A model generated the notes under the pieces. That model saw nothing but the letters and a program-made list of their open reading frames with translations, had not been told where the DNA came from and made no database searches. Shown here one piece after another: positions 1-8,256 of a stretch of 64,000 nucleotides of DNA. The stretch's first letter is position 1. Each line of letters starts with the position of its first letter. Origin of the DNA: Streptomyces guryensis (GTDB lineage Bacteria > Actinomycetota > Actinomycetes > Streptomycetales > Streptomycetaceae); assembly GCF_021261325.1 (NCBI RefSeq), contig NZ_JAJSBI010000003.1, positions 248,001 through 312,000 on the forward strand, given 5' to 3'. A program made the translations under genes and the position numbers.

Positions 1-457
1 GCCCCAGGCCGACGCTGATGGCCGCCGCGCCCTTTCCGTCGTCGTACACGAGTTGCACGTACGGCCCCGGCCGGTCGTTCGTCCCGCGTGCCTCCGCCTT
101 GCTGAACCTGCCTTTGGGAAGCAGACCTTCGAGGGTGCGGATCATCTGGTCGCCGGAGACGGGCGAGGGGGTGGGTGCGGCGGTGGCGGTGTGTCTGCCG
201 GTGCCGACCGAGGCTCCGTCCCGGTGGGCCGACGATCCGGTGCCGGGCCCCAGCAACGCGCCGCCCACGCCGACCAGGGCGAGCGAGGCGACCCCGCCCG
301 CGACGGCGGCCCGCCGCCGCAGCAGCAGGCGCCGCCGCCCCCGCAGTTCACCGGCGGTGACGAGCGCGAGCCGGTCGGTGTCGAAGGCGTCGACGGCCTG
401 CCGCAGATCGGCTGAGAGCCGTTCCTCGAAGGGAGTGCCGTGCTGGTCGAAGGGCAT
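1..457 (-). CDS. Single-pass membrane protein beside the ECF sigma factor (3' end outside window)
   Basis: The frame starts at the ATG at 455-457 (MPFDQHGTPFEERL) and is still open at base 1, so the C-terminus is missing. It has a cytosolic N-terminus of about 50 residues, an Arg-rich stretch, one hydrophobic segment near residues 52-70, then a Ser/Thr/Pro-rich extracytoplasmic part. It lies just downstream of the SigE-family sigma gene on the same strand, with a gap of about 75 bp. Genes in this position usually encode single-pass proteins thought to sense a signal or restrain the sigma factor. No zinc-binding anti-sigma motif is visible, so the anti-sigma role is inferred from position only. 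Confidence 0.7.
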   Translation of the reverse strand, partial: MPFDQHGTPFEERLSADLRQAVDAFDTDRLALVTAGELRGRRRLLLRRRAAVAGGVASLALVGVGGALLGPGTGSSAHRDGASVGTGRHTATAAPTPSPVSGDQMIRTLEGLLPKGRFSKAEARGTNDRPGPYVQLVYDDGKGAAAISVGLG

Positions 458-532
458 GACGGACCACCGTTTCGCGAAGAGGATGAAGAAGAGGATGAAG
501 AGGGCGGCTGCACAGGGCGGTACAGGTGCCGT

Positions 533-1045
533 TCAGGGGCGGGCGTACTCGCCGAGGTCCTCGCCGAGCAGCTCCCGCAGCCGCCCCAGGGCACGGACGC
601 ACCGCGTGCGCACGGCCGCCGAACTGGCGTTCATGGCCTGGGCGGTCTCCTCGATGGAGCGGTCCTCCCAGTACCGCAGAACGACCACGGCCCGGTCCTT
701 GGCGGGCAGCCGGGCCAGGGCCTCCAGCAGGGTCAGCCGCAGCGGCATGTCACGGCCCGCCCCGTCGTCGGGCACGTCGGGCAGCACGTCGGTGGCGCGC
801 TCGGTGCTGCTGCGCCTGCGCTGATGGGTGAGGAACGTACGCATGAGAACGGTCTGCGCGTAGCCCGCGGGATTCTCCACGCGGGCCACGCGCCTCCAAC
901 TGACGTACAGCCGCCCGAGGGTCTCCTGCACCAGATCCTCGGCCAGATGTGTGTCACCGGCGGTCAGCAGACAGGCGGACCGGTACAGATGCCCGGCACG
1001 CACCGCAGCGAACTCCGCGTACTCGTCCGCACGTGCCTGTCTCAT
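533..1045 (-). CDS. SigE-family ECF RNA polymerase sigma factor
   Basis: About 170 residues, the usual size for a SigE-family (Streptomyces/Saccharopolyspora type) ECF sigma factor. The N-terminal region-2 part begins MRQARADEYAEFAAVRAGHL and contains the AEDLVQETLGRLYVSW helix used for -10 recognition. The C-terminal region-4 part has LPAKDRAVVVLRYWEDRSIEETA followed by the SSAAVRTRCVRALGRLRELL helix for -35 recognition. I chose the ATG at 1045 because GGGGGA precedes it at good distance; a GTG at 1063 is an in-frame alternative. It should direct RNA polymerase to a small regulon, probably governed by the membrane protein encoded downstream. The signal it answers to cannot be read from sequence. 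Confidence 0.9.
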   Translation of the reverse strand: MRQARADEYAEFAAVRAGHLYRSACLLTAGDTHLAEDLVQETLGRLYVSWRRVARVENPAGYAQTVLMRTFLTHQRRRSSTERATDVLPDVPDDGAGRDMPLRLTLLEALARLPAKDRAVVVLRYWEDRSIEETAQAMNASSAAVRTRCVRALGRLRELLGEDLGEYARP

Positions 1046-1205
1046 CCACGTCCCCCTGCCCACGGCCCCGTGCCCGGCACCGCCCGCTTCATTGTCCTCA
1101 CTTCATTGACGCGGTGGGACCGGGGAAATGTTTCGCGGCGGCTGCTCCCGGCTGCGGCGCCGCACGTTCGGCGGCGCCGCACCAAGACACCTCAGTCCAA
1201 GGCTG

Positions 1206-2918
1206 CTACGGCAGCCCATGCACATGCGCGCCCACCGAGCCCGACCACGAATCCCCCGCAGCCGCATCCCAGTTGGTCGACCACGTCATCGCGCCCCGCA
1301 GGCCGGGGTACGTCTTCGACGGCTTGAAGGAGCCGCAGTTCGTGCCGGCCGTCAGGCAGTCCAGGGCGTTGTTCACGACCGTCGGGGAGACGTAGCCGCT
1401 CCCCGCGGCGCTCGTCGAGGCCGGAAGGCCCAGGCCCACCTGGGACGGCGACAGGCCGCCCTCCAACTGGATGCAGGCCAGTGCCGTCAGGAAGTCCACG
1501 GACCCCTGGCTGTACACCTTTCCGTCGCAGCCCAGCATCGAACCGCTGTTGTAGTACTGCATGTTGACGACCGTGAGGATGTCCTTCACGTCCAGTGCGG
1601 TCTGGAAGTACGCGTTCGACGTCGACTGCATGTCGATCGTCTGCGGAGCCATCGTGATGACGAGGGACGAGCCCGCCTTCGACGACAGCGACCGCAGCGC
1701 CTGGGACATGTACGTCGCGTTCAGACCGTTCTCCAGGTCGATGTCGACGCCGTCGAAGCCGTACGTCTGCATCAGGGAGTACACGGAGTTCGCGAAGTTC
1801 GTCGCCGACGTCGAGTCGCTCACCGACACCGTGCCGTTCTGACCGCCGATGGAGATGACGACCTTCCTGCCCGCCGCCTGCTTGGCCTTGATGTCCGCCT
1901 TGAACTGGTCGACCGTGTAGCCGCCGAGCCCCGCCGAGTCCAGGTTGAAGGTCACGGCACCCGGCGTCGTCGTGGCGTCGGCGAAGGCCACGGCGATGAT
2001 GTCGTACTGGGACGGGACGTCGGAGATCTTCTGGACCGTGGCGCCGTTGTTGAAGTTCTGCCAGTAGCCGGTGACCGCGTGCTTGGGAAGTGCGGTGCCA
2101 CCGCCGCCCCCGGAGGACGCGGTCGTCGTGCCCGTCACCGCCGTCGACCTGGCCGACTCACCCGCCGAGTTGGTCGCGCTGACCTGGAAGGAGTACGAGG
2201 CCGAGGCCGCGAGGCCGGTCACGGTCGCCGAAGCCCCCGTCACCGCCGTCACCTTCGCACCGTCCCGGTAGACGTTGTAGCCGGTCGCGCCCGAGACCGC
2301 GTTCCAGGCCAGGGAGACGGAGGAGGAGGTCGTACCGGACACCGACAGACCGCCCGGCGTGGACGGGACCGTCGGTGCCGGGTCGCCGCCTCCGCCGCCG
2401 TCCGGGCCGTACACCGACACGTCGTCCGCGTAGTACGCGGCCTGGCCGTACCAGCCGTGCGTGTACACCGTCACGGAGGTCGTGGCGGACCCCGTCGTGA
2501 AGCTCGTCGTCAGCTGCTTCCAGGAGGACGAGTCCGGGGTCCAGGCCGACACGTCCGTGGTGCCCGTGCCGGTCACGCCCAGGAAGGCGTAGCCGCCCTG
2601 CACCCAGGCGCTCAGCGAGTACGTCGAGTTGGGCTTCACCGCCACCGTCTGGCTGCACTGGGCGTCGTCCTGCCCGGCCGGGGTGGCCTTGAGCGCGGCC
2701 GCGCCGCCGTGCACGGGGGAGGAGACCGTCGTACCGCTGCTCGCGGAACAGGTCCAGCTGCCGAGGCCGGACTCGAAGCCGGCGTTCCTGGCGTTGTTGA
2801 CGTCCGCTGCGGACGCCTGGCCCGTGCCCGCGAAGGTGAGGGCGAGGGCGGCGGTGACGGCTCCTGACAGGAGCCGCGCTGTCGACAGCCGTGCTGCCGA
2901 TCGTCTCTGTGGGGACAT
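1206..2918 (-). CDS. chiA: Secreted family 18 chitinase with carbohydrate-binding and FnIII domains
   Basis: A 570-residue exo-enzyme hydrolysing chitin outside the cell. Residues 1-37 are a Sec signal peptide ending ASA. Residues about 40-170 form a beta-sandwich carbohydrate-binding module, 185-265 a fibronectin type III domain, then a Gly-rich linker, and 280-570 the GH18 barrel. The catalytic motif DGVDIDLE is intact with the acid/base Glu at 396, and SIGG and MQYYN motifs are present. The order CBM-FnIII-GH18 matches Streptomyces ChiA-type enzymes; the symbol is assigned from that resemblance. The ATG at 2918 has no Shine-Dalgarno sequence; the promoter upstream suggests a leaderless mRNA. 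Two DasR-type operators imply induction by N-acetylglucosamine metabolites. Confidence 0.93.
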   Translation of the reverse strand: MSPQRRSAARLSTARLLSGAVTAALALTFAGTGQASAADVNNARNAGFESGLGSWTCSASSGTTVSSPVHGGAAALKATPAGQDDAQCSQTVAVKPNSTYSLSAWVQGGYAFLGVTGTGTTDVSAWTPDSSSWKQLTTSFTTGSATTSVTVYTHGWYGQAAYYADDVSVYGPDGGGGGDPAPTVPSTPGGLSVSGTTSSSVSLAWNAVSGATGYNVYRDGAKVTAVTGASATVTGLAASASYSFQVSATNSAGESARSTAVTGTTTASSGGGGGTALPKHAVTGYWQNFNNGATVQKISDVPSQYDIIAVAFADATTTPGAVTFNLDSAGLGGYTVDQFKADIKAKQAAGRKVVISIGGQNGTVSVSDSTSATNFANSVYSLMQTYGFDGVDIDLENGLNATYMSQALRSLSSKAGSSLVITMAPQTIDMQSTSNAYFQTALDVKDILTVVNMQYYNSGSMLGCDGKVYSQGSVDFLTALACIQLEGGLSPSQVGLGLPASTSAAGSGYVSPTVVNNALDCLTAGTNCGSFKPSKTYPGLRGAMTWSTNWDAAAGDSWSGSVGAHVHGLP

Positions 2919-2924
2919 GACAAC

Positions 2925-2968
2925 AAGTTGGTCCAGACCAATCCGCCTGTCAAGAGGTCCAGACCAAA
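2925..2968 (-). promoter_or_regulatory. Chitinase promoter with two DasR-type (dre) operators
   Basis: Reading the minus strand, a perfect TTGACA (-35) lies at 2953-2948, then 17 bp, then CAACTT (-10) at 2930-2925, then 6 nt to the A of the ATG at 2918. That geometry puts the transcript start on the start codon. Two copies of GGTCCAGACCA occur as direct repeats at 2930-2940 and 2956-2966. The wider sites are quasi-palindromes (2928-2941 and 2955-2968) like the dre site bound by the GntR regulator DasR and the 12-bp repeats known upstream of Streptomyces chitinases. One site fills the -35/-10 spacer and the other sits just behind the -35 box, as expected for repression. Confidence 0.85.
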
Positions 2969-3183
2969 CGGTCCCGGGGTTCGGTTCGGGATCGGCGAGA
3001 TGCTCGAACCTGCCCCGTTTTGACGCAACTTGTGAATCGGCAGTTGCCCATCAGCTACACAAACGCTGTTCTCCGGCCACAGAGGCGTGGATACAGTGCT
3101 GAGGTAGTCACGGAGTGAAGTCACCTCGGTGTACCGGAGTAACGCGGCCGGTTCGCCGACGGGCGTACCACGGGGAGCTGCGC

Positions 3184-4044
3184 GTGCCAACTGCCATCGC
3201 CGTGACCAGTGCCGACATGGCGCTGCCACCGCAGGACGAGCGGACCCTGCCTGCCGTCGTCCTGCAGGACCTGGACAAGCAGCCGCTGGAACAGGCGCTG
3301 GCGGGTGTGCAGGGTCTGATCGACCAGCACGGGCATCTGATCGTCGTCTGCTCACAGGCGGTCTCGCCGGAGACGGGCCGACGGCTCCACACGATCCGCT
3401 CTCTCCTGGAAACCGACCGTATCGCCCTGTTCCGCCCTGCTCTGCCACCACTCGGACTGGCCGTCCTGGCCCGCCAGTTGCGGCAGCTGGCCTCCTGCGA
3501 CCTCGGCCCCGGCGTGCTCGCCTCCGCCGGCCGTCTGCTCACCCACTACATCCACGCCGGAGCGCTGCTCGGCTCGGTCGCCCGCCTCGACCGCGTCCAC
3601 GTCGGACTCAGGCAGCACGCCAAGTCCTGGGTGCCGGGCCAGCACTTCGCCGTCCTCGCCCATCCCGAACCGCAGTTGGTGAAGCTCGCCCCCGGCATCA
3701 CCCTGGCGGGCCCGGAGTTCGGCACCTCGATGCTGGTCGCCAAGGGGCAGCTGCAGTCGGACTGGGTCACCGCGAGCCTCGTCCCGCAGTGGAACGCCCA
3801 GGGGCTGCGCGAGACGGTGCTGCCGGCCGAGTCCGCGGCCTGGTGGGGGACGGGCAAGCTGATCGAGTTCGCCGCCTTCCTGCCCGACCTGTCCGTGCTG
3901 TACCAGCTGGTCACCTCGGTACGGCAGGGCTCCTGCCACTGGTGCGGCATCGACGTCATCGGCGACCGCTGTGTCTTCTGCTCCGCCGGCCCACCACCCG
4001 TCCTGGAGAACCAGAACCAACTCCCCGCGGGGAGAGGCTCCTGA
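3184..4044 (+). CDS. Conserved protein of unknown function with a C-terminal zinc-ribbon-like tail
   Basis: A 286-residue protein I do not recognise by name. The GTG at 3184 is chosen because GGGGAG stands 6 bases before it; the frame is open further upstream but without a better start. The N-terminal part, VVLQDLDKQPLEQALAGVQ followed by LIDQHGHLIVVCSQ, looks like an alpha/beta fold. There is no signal peptide or membrane segment. The C-terminus has CHWCG and, nine residues on, CVFCSAG, a CxxC...CxxC pair able to bind one zinc. It precedes the pilus genes by about 90 bp on the same strand, so a role in pilus regulation or assembly is possible but is inference. Confidence 0.75.
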   Translation: MPTAIAVTSADMALPPQDERTLPAVVLQDLDKQPLEQALAGVQGLIDQHGHLIVVCSQAVSPETGRRLHTIRSLLETDRIALFRPALPPLGLAVLARQLRQLASCDLGPGVLASAGRLLTHYIHAGALLGSVARLDRVHVGLRQHAKSWVPGQHFAVLAHPEPQLVKLAPGITLAGPEFGTSMLVAKGQLQSDWVTASLVPQWNAQGLRETVLPAESAAWWGTGKLIEFAAFLPDLSVLYQLVTSVRQGSCHWCGIDVIGDRCVFCSAGPPPVLENQNQLPAGRGS

Positions 4045-4137
4045 ACGGCATGAACCGGCGGCCCGCCCCGCCGTAGGCGTACCGCCCGCACCATCCCGTC
4101 CGCTCGACCGATATCCCCCAATGAGGTTGTACGGTTC

Positions 4138-4845
4138 ATGAACTCCCGTCAGCGCCGTGGCGTGCTACTCCTGCTTCTGTCGGTCGTCTGCGCCCTCGGC
4201 GCGTTCGTCGGCGTCCTGTCCGTCATCAGTGACGTGAAGTCCCAGGTCGGGCCCAAGGTCACGGCGTACGAGGTCAAGAGCGACATCAAGCCGTACGCCG
4301 GCCTCCGCGCGGACCAGTTCGTGAAGACCGAGATGCCCAAGCGGTGGCTGTCGGCGAACGCGGTCACCGATCTCGCCGGCATCCGCGGCAAGGTCGCCAT
4401 GACGACGCTCAAGAAGGGCTCCCTGCTGCAGAGCGACATGATCGCCGATCAGCCCGCTCTGCAGCCCGGCCAGCAGGAGGTCGCCATCATGATCGATGCG
4501 GCGACCGGCGTCGCCGGCAAGATAACGCCGGACTCCAAGGTCAACGTCTACGCCACCTTCGAGGGACAGAAGCAGGGCGACCCCGATCTGTCCAAGATCA
4601 TCGTGACCAACGCCAGGGTCCTCGACGTCGGCGACCTCACCTCGCTCCAGCCCGACGCCGACAACCGCACCGGCCAGTTCACCAAGGCCGTCCCCATCAC
4701 TTTCGCGCTCTCCGCGCTGGACGCCCAGCGCCTGACGTACGCGGAGTCCTTCGCCAAGCGGGTCCGGCTCGCGCTGGTCGCGCCGAGCGAGACCGGCACC
4801 ATCCCCGAGCAGGACCGCACGTACCAACTCGCCAAGGACAAGTGA
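4138..4845 (+). CDS. cpaB: CpaB/RcpC-like Flp pilus assembly protein (SAF domain)
   Basis: A 235-residue protein with an N-terminal membrane anchor (residues 7-30, GVLLLLLSVVCALGAFVGVL), then a SAF-type beta-clip domain (about 40-100, VTAYEVKSDIKPYAGLRADQ) and a RcpC-like C-terminal domain beginning near PGQQEVAIMIDAATGVAG. In Tad systems CpaB/RcpC sits in the periplasm next to the secretin; here there is no outer membrane, so it probably works on the outer face of the membrane within the cell wall. It is the first gene of the tad operon and is followed after 9 bp by the TadZ-like ATPase gene. The homology is moderate but the position supports the call. Confidence 0.85.
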   Translation: MNSRQRRGVLLLLLSVVCALGAFVGVLSVISDVKSQVGPKVTAYEVKSDIKPYAGLRADQFVKTEMPKRWLSANAVTDLAGIRGKVAMTTLKKGSLLQSDMIADQPALQPGQQEVAIMIDAATGVAGKITPDSKVNVYATFEGQKQGDPDLSKIIVTNARVLDVGDLTSLQPDADNRTGQFTKAVPITFALSALDAQRLTYAESFAKRVRLALVAPSETGTIPEQDRTYQLAKDK

Positions 4846-4854
4846 GAGGCCCCT

Positions 4855-6102
4855 ATGCCCACGAGGATCCTCCCGGCAGTCGGTGACGTGGACGCGGTCC
4901 GGTCCATCACGACACTGCTCAGCCAGCTCCCGGACGCCGAGCCGGTGACCCCGGTCGTCGACTCGACGCAGCTCGTCGACACCCTCGCACGTCTCGCCGC
5001 CGAGTCCGTCGACGAGCTGCCCGAGGTCGTGGTGGTGCACGAACGGATCGGCCCGGTCCCGGCACTGGAGCTCATCCGCGAGGTGGCCCTGCGCTTTCCC
5101 GCGGTCGGAGTCATCCTCGTCACCTCGGACGCGAGCCCCGGCCTCTTCCAGGCGGCGATGGACTACGGCGCCCGGGGCCTGGTGGCCCTACCGCTGAGCT
5201 ACGAGGAGCTGGCCAGCCGCGTCCAGGCCGTCGCGCAGTGGTCGGTGGGTGTACGGCGTCATCTCGGCTCCGGCGGCGACGTCTTCACCGGCGTCGGCGG
5301 CACCGTCGTCACGGTGAGCGGCGCGAAGGGCGGCGTGGGCGCGACCCTGACCGCCGTCCAACTGGCGCTGGCGGCACAGGCCTCGGGGCGCAGCACCGTG
5401 CTGGTGGACATGGATCTGCAGGCCGGGGACGTGGCGTCGTATCTGGACGTCCAGTTCCGCCGCTCGGTGGTGGACCTGGCGGCGATCACCGACATCTCGC
5501 CGCGCGTGCTCGCCGACGCGGTCTTCCGCCATGACACGGGCCTCGCGCTGCTGCTCGCCCCGGGGGAGGGCGAACGCGGCGAGGAGGTGACGGACCGGGC
5601 GGCCCGGCAGATCGTCAGCGCCCTGCGCTCCCGCTACGAGGTCGTCGTCGTCGACTGCGGTGCCCAGCTGGGCGGGGCGGGGGCGGCCGCGGTGGAGATG
5701 GCCGACACGGCGCTGCTGGTCGCGACACCGGACGTGGTCGCGGTGCGCGGCGCCAAGCGGACCGTACGGATGTGGGACCGGCTGCAGATCCGCAAGGCCG
5801 AGGAGACCACGGTGGTCGTCAACCGGCATTCGCGCGGTACGGAGATCCAGCCGCCGCTGATCCAGAAGATCACGGGCACGGCGGTCGCCGGGACCGTCGT
5901 CCCCGCCAACTTCAAGGAGTTGCAGGGGGCGGTGGACGCGGGCCGGGTCCACGAGCTGGACAGCAGGGGTGCGGTGAAGCAGGCGCTGTGGGCGCTGGCG
6001 GGGGAGCTGGGGCTGGTCAAGGCGGCGGAGGGGGCGCAGCGGGGCGGCGGGCGGTTCCGGGGGGACCGCGGGTCGGTGAGTTTCCGGCGGCGCAGGGACT
6101 GA
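4855..6102 (+). CDS. TadZ/CpaE-like pilus-localising ATPase (MinD/ParA family)
   Basis: A 415-residue protein with two parts. Residues 1-130 form a receiver-like alpha/beta domain, with VGVILVTSDASPGLFQAAMD where response regulators have their beta4-alpha4. From about 145 there is a MinD/ParA ATPase: the deviant Walker A is SGAKGGVGAT (note Ala-Thr rather than Lys-Thr-Thr at the end), the switch I region is VDMDLQAGD, and VVVVDCGAQ is the Walker B. This is the layout of CpaE/TadZ, which places the Tad machine in the cell. The C-terminus is rich in Arg and Gly. The stop codon overlaps the next start (TGATG), indicating translational coupling. Confidence 0.9.
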   Translation: MPTRILPAVGDVDAVRSITTLLSQLPDAEPVTPVVDSTQLVDTLARLAAESVDELPEVVVVHERIGPVPALELIREVALRFPAVGVILVTSDASPGLFQAAMDYGARGLVALPLSYEELASRVQAVAQWSVGVRRHLGSGGDVFTGVGGTVVTVSGAKGGVGATLTAVQLALAAQASGRSTVLVDMDLQAGDVASYLDVQFRRSVVDLAAITDISPRVLADAVFRHDTGLALLLAPGEGERGEEVTDRAARQIVSALRSRYEVVVVDCGAQLGGAGAAAVEMADTALLVATPDVVAVRGAKRTVRMWDRLQIRKAEETTVVVNRHSRGTEIQPPLIQKITGTAVAGTVVPANFKELQGAVDAGRVHELDSRGAVKQALWALAGELGLVKAAEGAQRGGGRFRGDRGSVSFRRRRD

Positions 6103-6506
6103 TGGGGATGGGGATGCGGAGGCTGCTGCCCAAAGAGCGGGACCGGGACCGCGGGCAGGTCACCATCGAGTTCCTGGGCATGATGCCGACGATCATCATC
6201 ACGCTGGTGGTGCTGTGGCAGCTCGTGCTGGTGGGGTACGCCTTCATCCTCGCGGGGAATGCTGCGGACGAGGCGGTACGGGCGGGCACGGCGGCGAAGG
6301 TCGACCGTGACGGCAAGTGCCGGCAGGCGGGGCTGGCCAAGCTGGGGGGCGCATGGAGCGAGGGTGCCGAGGCGGGCTGCACGACCGGGAACGGTTATGT
6401 CAAAGCCGACGTCAGCATCCACGTCCCCGTCCTCTTCCCGGGCGCGATCAGCCTCCCGTTCACCGTGCGGGGCCACGCGGGTGCCGTAGAGGAGGCGAAG
6501 AACTGA
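6102..6506 (+). CDS. TadE-like pseudopilin (first copy)
   Basis: About 134 residues with a short basic N-terminus and the type IVb prepilin cleavage motif GQVTIEFLGMMPT (Gly then Gln, Glu at +5), followed by a hydrophobic helix of about 25 residues and an extracytoplasmic domain with two Cys (KCRQAG and AGCTTG) that could pair. TadE-family proteins are minor pseudopilins processed by the prepilin peptidase. Three in-frame ATG codons lie close together at 6102, 6108 and 6114; the first overlaps the upstream stop and is used here. It is separated from the second TadE-like gene by a single base. Confidence 0.85.
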   Translation: MGMGMRRLLPKERDRDRGQVTIEFLGMMPTIIITLVVLWQLVLVGYAFILAGNAADEAVRAGTAAKVDRDGKCRQAGLAKLGGAWSEGAEAGCTTGNGYVKADVSIHVPVLFPGAISLPFTVRGHAGAVEEAKN

Positions 6507-6507
6507 C

Positions 6508-6885
6508 ATGCCGTACGCCCGCAGAGTGCGCGTCCGCGACCGCGGCCAAGTCGCCATCGAGTACCTGGGATTCCTGCCCGTCCTCCTGATCGTCGGCATG
6601 GCGGTCGTGCAGCTCGGGCTGATCGCGTACACCGCACAGCAGGCCGGTACGGCGGCACGGGCCGGGGCGCGGGCGGAGTCGCTGAACCCGGGGACGGCTC
6701 AGGACGGCTGTGTGAACGCGATCAGCGGCGGGCTGTCCGTCTCCTGCACCGCCGCGCCGAACGCCGACACGGTCACCGTCACCGCCACCGTCCAGATCCC
6801 GTCGATCGTCCCCGGCTGGGACTTCGACCCCGCCAGGAAGACCGCGACCATGCCGCTCGACTCGACCCACTCGACCACCGGCTGA
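6508..6885 (+). CDS. TadE-like pseudopilin (second copy)
   Basis: A 125-residue paralogue of the previous gene with the same plan: a basic leader (MPYARRVRVRDR), the cleavage motif GQVAIEYLGFLPV with Glu at +5, a hydrophobic helix, and a soluble domain with two Cys (QDGCVNA and VSCTAA). Minor pseudopilins of this kind usually come in two or three copies (TadE, TadF) and are needed for pilus assembly. It lies between the first TadE-like gene and the TadA ATPase gene, all on the same strand with short gaps, so it is clearly part of the same operon. Confidence 0.85.
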   Translation: MPYARRVRVRDRGQVAIEYLGFLPVLLIVGMAVVQLGLIAYTAQQAGTAARAGARAESLNPGTAQDGCVNAISGGLSVSCTAAPNADTVTVTATVQIPSIVPGWDFDPARKTATMPLDSTHSTTG

Positions 6886-6908
6886 CGCGGGAACAAGGAG
6901 CACCGACG

Positions 6909-8246
6909 ATGAGCCTGCGCGCACGCATCAACACCCCCGAGGAGAACGGTCATCGGGGCGAGGACGGCCACCTGGTCGCCTCCTACCGGGCCAAGCTCCT
7001 GGAGGAGATCGACCTCGCGGAGATGAGCGCGCTGGCCGCGGCCGAGCGCCGCGCCCGGCTGGAGCGGGTGCTCGGGCACATCATCAGCCGCGAGGGCCCC
7101 GTGCTGTCCACGGTCGAACGCTCGCAGCTGATCCGCAGGGTGGTGGACGAGGCCCTGGGCCTCGGCATCCTGGAGCCGCTGCTCGAAGACGCGTCGATCA
7201 CGGAGATCATGGTGAACGGCCCGGACGCGATCTTCGTCGAACGAGGCGGCCGGGTGGAGCAGTTGCCCCTCCGCTTCCCCTCGCACGACCAGCTGATGCA
7301 GACCATCGAGCGGATCGTGTCGACGGTCAACCGGCGCGTGGACGAATCGAACCCCATGGTCGACGCGCGCCTCCCGTCCGGCGAGCGAGTGAACGTGATC
7401 ATCCCGCCGCTGTCCCTCACGGGCGCCACCCTCACCATCCGCCGCTTCCCGCGCTCCTTCACGCTCCAGGAGATGATCGGCTTCGGCTCGCTGGACGAGC
7501 CCATCCTGTATCTGCTGGCGGGCCTGGTGCAGGCGAAGTGCAACGTGATCGTGTCCGGCGCGACGGGCACGGGCAAGACGACACTGCTGAACGCGCTGTC
7601 GGGCCTGATCCCCGAGACCGAGCGCATCATCACCATCGAGGACTCGGCGGAGCTCCAGCTGCAGCAGGGGCATGTGATCCGGCTGGAGTCCCGCCCGCCG
7701 AACGTCGAGGGCAAGGGCCAGGTCACCATCCGCGACCTGGTGCGCAACTCGCTGCGTATGCGCCCCGACCGCATCGTCGTCGGTGAGGTCCGAGGCGGCG
7801 AGTCCCTGGACATGCTCCAGGCGATGTCGACGGGCCACGACGGATCGCTGGCCACGGTGCACGCGAACAGCGCGGAGGACGCGCTGATGCGGCTGAAGAC
7901 CCTGGCATCGATGTCCGAGGTCGAGGTCCCCTTCGAGGCGCTGCACGACCAGATCAACAGCGCCATCGACGTGATCATCCAGCTCACCCGCTTCGCCGAC
8001 GGCGCCCGCCGCATCACCGAGATCGCGATCCTCGACAGCCACGGCAGCGAGCCGTACCGCCTGGCGACGGTGGCCCGGTTCAACGCACAGCCGATGGCCG
8101 CCGACGGCCGCGTCTACGGCGCCTTCGAATACTTCCCGCTCCCACGCCGCACCGCGGACCGCCTCTACATGGCGAGCCAGCCGGTCCCTCAGGCGTTCGG
8201 AGTCGCCGACTCCGCAGCACAGCTCGCCATCCGAGAAGCCAGGTAG
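6909..8246 (+). CDS. tadA: TadA/CpaF pilus assembly ATPase
   Basis: A 445-residue secretion ATPase of the VirB11/CpaF type that powers Flp pilus polymerisation from the cytosolic face of the membrane. Visible motifs are the N-terminal domain with DASITEIMVNGPDAIFVERGG, Walker A GATGTGKTTLLNAL near residue 218, the Asp box with TIEDSAELQL, Walker B IVVGEVRGGE and the His box ATVHANSAEDAL. Length and motifs are complete. AAGGAGCACC precedes the ATG. It is followed by tadB after 10 bp, the standard tadA-tadB-tadC order. Confidence 0.97.
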   Translation: MSLRARINTPEENGHRGEDGHLVASYRAKLLEEIDLAEMSALAAAERRARLERVLGHIISREGPVLSTVERSQLIRRVVDEALGLGILEPLLEDASITEIMVNGPDAIFVERGGRVEQLPLRFPSHDQLMQTIERIVSTVNRRVDESNPMVDARLPSGERVNVIIPPLSLTGATLTIRRFPRSFTLQEMIGFGSLDEPILYLLAGLVQAKCNVIVSGATGTGKTTLLNALSGLIPETERIITIEDSAELQLQQGHVIRLESRPPNVEGKGQVTIRDLVRNSLRMRPDRIVVGEVRGGESLDMLQAMSTGHDGSLATVHANSAEDALMRLKTLASMSEVEVPFEALHDQINSAIDVIIQLTRFADGARRITEIAILDSHGSEPYRLATVARFNAQPMAADGRVYGAFEYFPLPRRTADRLYMASQPVPQAFGVADSAAQLAIREAR

Positions 8247-8256
8247 GAACCGTCCG

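Noticed and set aside
1128..2867. Long open frame antisense to the chitinase gene
   Set aside because: It mirrors a well-supported chitinase with signal peptide and catalytic motif; the antisense product is Arg-rich with no known fold. High GC makes such shadow frames common.
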